This document shows positions 58,870 through 64,000 of a DNA stretch of 64,000 bases, piece by piece. The notes below the pieces were generated by a model. That model was not told the DNA's origin. It did no database searches and saw only the letters and a list, made by a program, of their open reading frames with translations. The position numbers were made by a program, and so were the translations under genes. Positions within the stretch are counted from its first letter, which is position 1; each line of letters starts with the position of its first letter. Origin of the DNA: Sequoia sempervirens (Eukaryota > Streptophyta > Pinopsida > Cupressales > Cupressaceae); contig VDFB02000003.1 in assembly GCA_007258455.2 (NCBI GenBank), positions 42,721,986 through 42,785,985 on the forward strand, written 5' to 3'.

Positions 58870-61800
58870 AGATTGGCTCTCAAACTACATAAGAATATCT
58901 TCTCCTTCATTTGAAGAACTAGACACTGAATTCTTTTGCATCACCTTATCTGCACTAGCAAGCACTCATGTCAAGGATGTAAGCTTTGCACTCACCAAGT
59001 CTCTAAGATGACTATACTACATAATGATTTTCTCTTTATATTCTTGCAATTGGAAGAATTGTCCATGCCAATTTTCTTTTGCTATCCTTGTTGCACCATC
59101 AACATCACTGACCAGATCATAGATGTTGAAGGCCTGAGAAATTTGTGACTCTATTGAGTCCATTTGGTCCTTAATGCTCTTTGTAGAATTAGGCCATTTT
59201 AAAGAAAAATGAAATAGAACCTTAGGTTCTTCCACATAATTCTAAACATCCTTTAAGTTGCTTTGCAACTTACCATGTGAAACAACACAATTTTCAGAAG
59301 CATCTTCCAATCTCTTGTCATTGATCTTCTTATTCATTTCCTTTTCTAATTTTTCTCCTAGACTAGTAGAGTATTCCTTAAAGGAATCAAGTAGTAGCCT
59401 CAGTTGCTACACACCATACAGAGAATTGTCATTTGCTCTGAGGAAGTTGTCCTATAGCACTTTTACTACTTCATCAATCATCTCAGCATTCTTTTGGTGT
59501 GTTTGTAGTATCTCCTTCCTTGTGGAGGCATGAAAGGCATCACCAAGTTGCATTTTATGCAGAGGAGACATTTTATCCATATCTACTTGTCCTTATTGCA
59601 TAGGGATTTGTAACAACTATGTTGAAACCACTAGTTGGAACTGTAGCTGCATGTCTAGTAGACTTTTCAATGAATCTCCAGAAGCTCCAAAGGATTCACC
59701 AACTATTTGAGCACTTCCTTCTTTCTTTTTCCCTTTCTCCTTCTCTCTTCTATCTTCTACAATATTCTCTTCCTCAACAACCTCTTCATCATCCAGAGGA
59801 GGCAATTTTTCATCCTTTCATGCCTCATATTTCTCTAGGAAATCTTGTTTAACTTCTTCTCTATGCCCATCATTAGTCTTCTCATCCTAAGATGGAAAGT
59901 TCTACTCATTTTGAGTTTCATTCTTCTTCGAGATGTCTTGTTTCTCTTCCTTCTGCCCTTCATCAACAACATTCTCCATATCCGAAGGGGTGTTGTTAGT
60001 TAACACATCTTCCTTCCCAAGATCTTCATTTGGAGGGATGTTATCTGGCATCATTTTTTTTTTCCTCCCTCAGGCTTAGTAACATGCTCATATTGCTCAT
60101 TAATAGGTTGATTGACTTCTAGAATAGTTGTATCATGTTGCAATTGCTCTTCTTTGTCTGGAGACATTCCCAATCCTTTTGCTAGGTCTACAACCTTCTA
60201 TAGTGTCTCATTCTTGAGCCTTTCAATGTCCTTTTTATCTCTGCTCATCAGAGACTTGACCCTTTTCCTTGTTTTGAATTTTTTGCTAGACACTTTAGAC
60301 AATTTTTGCTTGTCATCAACTATAAGAGAAGAACCAGTCTTCTCCAAAGCAAATGCCTTTATCTTCACATCTTCTTCAATTGCTTCCTGCCTTTTGTAGT
60401 TAAAACATTCTTCAAGGCATCAAACAATTGGTCACCTAAATCTTGTCCAATCTAGTGTTAAATATTATCATATACTTAACTATAGCTTCTTCAATGTTTG
60501 CCTTATCTTCATCATTAGACTTCAAATACATTTCGGTTGTCTCTTCCAAATGACCAAATTTTGAAATGCTATCAAACAAAGCATCAAACTTCAAAGGGCT
60601 ATGTTCCCTTACCAGAGGGGACTTTTCCTTCTTCTTCCCTTTTCCTTTAGGAGATTTCTCTCCTTCTTTGGACTTCTTTTCTATTCTCTAGATTCTGAAG
60701 GCCTTCTTCTCTCTTTCCACTTCTTTTTTTCTCTCGGTATCAACAATATCAATTTTTGTTCTTTTGGCATTGGACTCTTCTCCTAAAGCTTGAGACTTCT
60801 TCTTCTTCTAGAGCAATTGAGGTCCTTCCTCTTCTTCTTCTTCAAGCTCGTAGCTAATATATTTCTCCCTTGTATTTTATTTTCTTCTCCTCTTAAGAGC
60901 CTTTTGCTGCTCAGTGAAAGTAGATGTATCCTTCTTCTTTGAACTATCTACAGGCTTAGTTCTAGAGGACATCAAAATAGTGGGAGAGGGGGTAGAGGTC
61001 CTAGCTAACCTTCTTGTATTGGGAGTAGCCTCCATAGGAGTAGGTATGTGTTTGGATTTCTATGTGGGGCTCTTTGGTGAACCAACAATCTCCTCCAACT
61101 GTGCCTTCATCTTTTCAACATTTTTCTTTATCTCATTTTCCTTCGGTTGCAAGTGCACTTCACTAGATTTCTCTGCATAAGTTTCAAACCTATCCACAGA
61201 TGAATCTCTTGATTTGCTTAACATAATATTTGTAAGTTTGGTAAGATCTTCTATTGTAACCTCATATCCCATCTCCAAGATCCACATAGTTCTAAGTTTA
61301 ACTGCCTTCATAATGTAGTTGTCTCTGTTGACCATGAAAGTTATATCATTCTTGTACTTCTCAACTATACTTTTTGGGATTCTCTCTCTTTCTTACATTT
61401 TTCCTTGAAAAGACCTGAAGAAACCCCACAACATAGAATTTTGGGTTTCTAGGTTATCTAACCTTCTCAAGTGGTCTCTAATCTAAATTACAATAGGAAT
61501 GTTGTCCAACCACACAATGTTCTTTATACCAGGAACTTCTCTAAGAAAGTAGAACAATAAGCATACAATTAGGGTACCATATCAGAAAGGGTACCACGAT
61601 TCCTTGGTCTTCTAAAGATTCTCCATCAAATGTTATCTCAAGAGTTCACATAGATCAATATCCACACCTTCCTTCACCATCTAGTGAGAAATATGAATGG
61701 TGGTAGCTGACACAAAGTTCTCTCTATTGGTATAATAGATCTTATATCTAACCACCATCGATGTGTACTTAACTACTAAATCATCAATGTCCTCCACTGT

Positions 61801-62200
61801 TAGGGAATGCTTGTCAAATTTTGCATTAGTGAACTTCATTACCATATCATTCTTCACAGACTTCATCATTGGATGGGTCCATTCGAGCACAAACTGGTAA
61901 CTGCCTTGATATCTTGTTTGTTGATCATATGTGGCATATCCAGCCACATGAATTTATCATGAATTCGGCTTAGCACATACTTAACCCATTCATCCTCATG
62001 GAAAAAAATTGGAAAGTTGTTTCATACATCTAACTTCCAAGTTCAAGTTTCAATTCAAAATCATCTCCTTTCAAATCATTTACTCAATATTCTGCAATCT
62101 TCAGATGATCATATTCTTATATTTTTGTGTGAATGTAGATTCACACATCCTCTGTGTGCATCACACCATATCGAACCCTAAAAAATGTGCCTCTCGGATC
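58870..62200 (-). pseudogene. Long charged ORF of unknown function
   Basis: Reading down the minus strand through many stops and frameshifts gives one continuous-looking protein of roughly 1,000 residues. A globular-looking first third has 'YQFVLEWTHPMMKSVKNDMV', 'TVEDIDDLVVKYTSMVVRY' (61690-61880) and 'ITFMVNRDNYIMKAVKLRTM' (near 61280-61350). A Lys/Glu/Arg-rich, coiled-coil-like middle lies at 59617-61180. A further helical piece is at 59017-59235 ('DQMDSIESQISQAFNIYDL'). It matches no retroviral enzyme recognised here. Its place between gag and the 3' LTR suggests an element-carried extra gene. Confidence 0.5.
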
Positions 62201-62714
62201 CATTTCTGTGGGTTTGAAAGGATGCTTCTTGCACTTAGGTATTTTTTGTTCCAATACATCAACCACTTGTGTAGTAAACATTTTGTAACTTCATAGAACT
62301 AGGGTATAGCAAGAAACTATAAATACCTTTGGAATTATTCTTTGGTTAGGGTTTCCCACAATGCACCAAATGCTTCAAATCACCTTTGATATGCTCTTCA
62401 CTCTTCAAATGCTTGATTTAAAATGACTTAATCATATGTGAAATCACATATAAACACTTTTCTAATGACCTAAAATGCATTAATTATAGTGAATAATGTT
62501 AGGTTGAAAAGTTGGCAAAACCCTCACTGTGTTGACACAGTCACCTTCAATCACTTCGCAGATCTTCGCAATAGGAAATTTTATACCTAAAATATCATTA
62601 GTAGATCAACCATGTTGATCTATACATGTACCAATGTTTTAAAGGCATCAACACCACATTTTTGGTGGGGGCTAGAAGATTTTTTGCTAAAAATCCCCTT
62701 GAGCCAAAGCTCTT

Positions 62715-63632
62715 CATCTAGTTTTTGGAGGAGACATTTGCACCAAGAGCTAGCACAAACTCATTATTTACTTCATTCTCATCCTTTTTCTTCCATATCT
62801 TATTCATTTCCTTCTTCATTTTGATCAGATCCACCTTCTTTACCAAATCATTCTTCTTCTTTTGTGAGACAGAGGGTTTCACATTCTTAGATCTATAAAA
62901 CTTAGCAATGTGTCCTAATTTGTTGTAATTGTGACATATGACACCTTTTTGGATAAGCTTACTTCTAGCCATTCTATATCTACATTCAAAACTCTTATTT
63001 CCAAATCCATTACATGTATAACAATAGCAATTGAAATACTGAAACATCATGCCATTATTGTAACCACTCATCATTTGATTTCTGCATTCACTAGCTTTAT
63101 GACCAAATCTATTACATGTAAAGCATTGACTGGGAAACGATTGAACATTCTAATTCATTCTGCTTCTACATTTAATAGATCTATGTCCAAATTTATTGCA
63201 AGAATAACAATAACCATTAAAAGATGAATCCCTTTGTACAACAAGTTGTTTGATCTTAAAAGTTATAATCTCTTGTTCAAGCTTTGAACATTCTTCAGAT
63301 TTGTCTTTCAATTTGGCATTTAAGCAATCTTCAACTCTTTTTCCTTCTTCAAATTGCACTTTCAGACTGGTGATAGTCTCATTTGATTGCTTGAGCTACT
63401 CATTTGTTTCCTTGATTCTTTCTATAGCTTTCTTGAGTTTCTCTCTCAACTTCTTAATACACTCATCTACATCATTAAGATGATTTTTCAAATCTTTATT
63501 CTCAGCTTCTTCTTTATCCAAATCATCAAGAGTTGACTTGAGTTCCCCTTCCATGTCAACTTCAAAATATTCTTCAATAAACCCTTCAGGGATAATTTCT
63601 TCTAAATGGATAGTATACTTCCTTGTAGTCAT
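62715..63632 (-). pseudogene. Gag-like ORF with four CCHC-type knuckles
   Basis: Starting just after the primer site (MTTRKYTIHLEEI...), about 130 residues of coiled coil ('LDKEEAENKDLKNHLNDVDE', 'KLREKLKKAIERI') lead to four consecutive nucleic-acid-binding knuckles. In order these are CYSCNKFGHRSIKC (near 63166-63210), CFTCNRFGHKASEC (near 63081-63125), CYTCNGFGNKSFEC with His replaced by Asn (near 62985-63032), and CHNYNKLGHIAKFY with Cys residues lost (near 62899-62945). A lysine-rich tail ends at a stop near 62718. The usual UBN2 Gag core of copia elements is missing. Stops separate the coiled coil, knuckle 1 and knuckle 2. Confidence 0.65.
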
Positions 63633-63680
63633 GTGTTCAAACTCCAAGATCTACCTCAGCGATCAAGCCAATTGAAGGAA

Positions 63681-63696
63681 CCAAGCTCCAATACCA
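63681..63696 (-). other. Primer-binding site (tRNA-iMet type)
   Basis: The minus strand reads TGGTATTGGAGCTTGG two bases after the 5' LTR end. The standard plant copia site complementary to initiator tRNA-Met starts TGGTATCAGAGC, so this is that site with two changes. It fixes the strand of the element. Confidence 0.7.
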
Positions 63697-63698
63697 AT

Positions 63699-64000
63699 TG
63701 TTGAACACCCAAAATACTGAGAGAGGGGGATGAATCAGTATTCACTGAAATTCATTAACTTCATTAACTTTAAACATTCATTCAATGCATCATATTAAAC
63801 TTTCAGTAATGGAAAGGAACATATAAAGCTTGCATCACATCAAAGAACACAAGGACACCAAATTTATGTGGAAAACCCAAAAAGGGAAAAACCACGGTGA
63901 GGATTAGCTCACAATATATCATAACTGGTTACAAGATATTATAGAATGGCTCACTACTAGGTGGAATCACTATCCAGAGAATAAAAGAAATGGCTCACTA
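63699..64000 (-). repeat. 5' LTR of the large element, partial
   Basis: It starts TGTTGAACACCC on the plus strand and follows the 57674 LTR over the roughly 300 bp available, with scattered substitutions and short indels (for example 'accaaattttccatggaaaa' against 'accaaatttatgtggaaaa'). The remainder lies outside the window. Confidence 0.8.

Larger units (their letters stand above)
57674..64000 (-). mobile_element. LTR retrotransposon without recognisable pol
   Basis: Two direct repeats (57674-58487 and from 63699 past the window end) bracket about 5.2 kb. On the minus strand the order is 5' LTR, primer-binding site, gag-like ORF with four zinc knuckles, a gap of about 0.4 kb, a long decayed charged ORF, polypurine tract and 3' LTR. 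LTR ends and the primer site are Ty1/copia-like. No D-S/T-G protease, integrase, Y-x-D-D reverse transcriptase or RNase H was found, so it appears non-autonomous and would depend on a relative in trans. The two LTR copies are similar but clearly diverged over the roughly 300 bp that can be compared. Confidence 0.75.

Overview
The window is nuclear DNA from a seed plant with a very large, repeat-rich genome. A gymnosperm, probably a conifer, fits best: about 64 kb holds one convincing intact gene with kilobase introns, many decayed and nested LTR retrotransposons, and single-exon scraps of other genes. This placement rests on overall character; no species-diagnostic sequence was recognised.

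Layout. 1-6.5 kb: repeat DNA, then a Ty1/copia remnant (+) keeping Gag, protease and a 3' LTR. 6.8-11.5 kb: isolated fragments of at least three and perhaps four unrelated genes (CYP72-type P450 on +; MATE transporter, UBP12/13 deubiquitinase and an AGC-kinase-like piece on -). 12.26-13.10 kb: a short hAT-like DNA transposon with an exact 8-bp target duplication. 15.5-26 kb: a Ty3/gypsy element on - whose gag is split by a 4.2-kb non-coding insertion with TG...CA ends and an exact 5-bp target duplication; its upstream region carries a 72-bp minisatellite. 26.15-31.5 kb: a Ty3/gypsy pol on + with RNase H and a dead integrase, split by a 5'-truncated LINE. 31.5-35 kb: an LTR-like block, a plant-mobile-domain-like fragment and a second, inverted RNase H scrap. 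35-38.2 kb: a SINE, a MITE and another Ty3/gypsy gag-protease remnant.

41.74-48.25 kb (-) holds the only gene judged intact: three exons joined in frame, about 722 codons, encoding a coiled-coil protein of the At5g41620-like family. Its flank carries two TATA boxes, and three recent tandem duplications lie in or just 3' of it. 50-55.5 kb holds a copia-type 3' LTR, a 30-bp perfect palindrome, an unrecognised transposon-type ORF and a LINE RNase H.

57.67-64 kb is an LTR retrotransposon on - whose second LTR runs off the window. It has a tRNA-iMet-type primer site, a gag-like ORF with four tandem CCHC-type knuckles and a long decayed lysine/glutamate-rich ORF where pol would be expected. No protease, integrase or reverse transcriptase was found in it.

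The host gene and the mobile DNA show no functional link. The transposon parts are mostly broken, and several key residues are lost through changes consistent with cytosine deamination. All calls come from reading the sequence; no searches were run.
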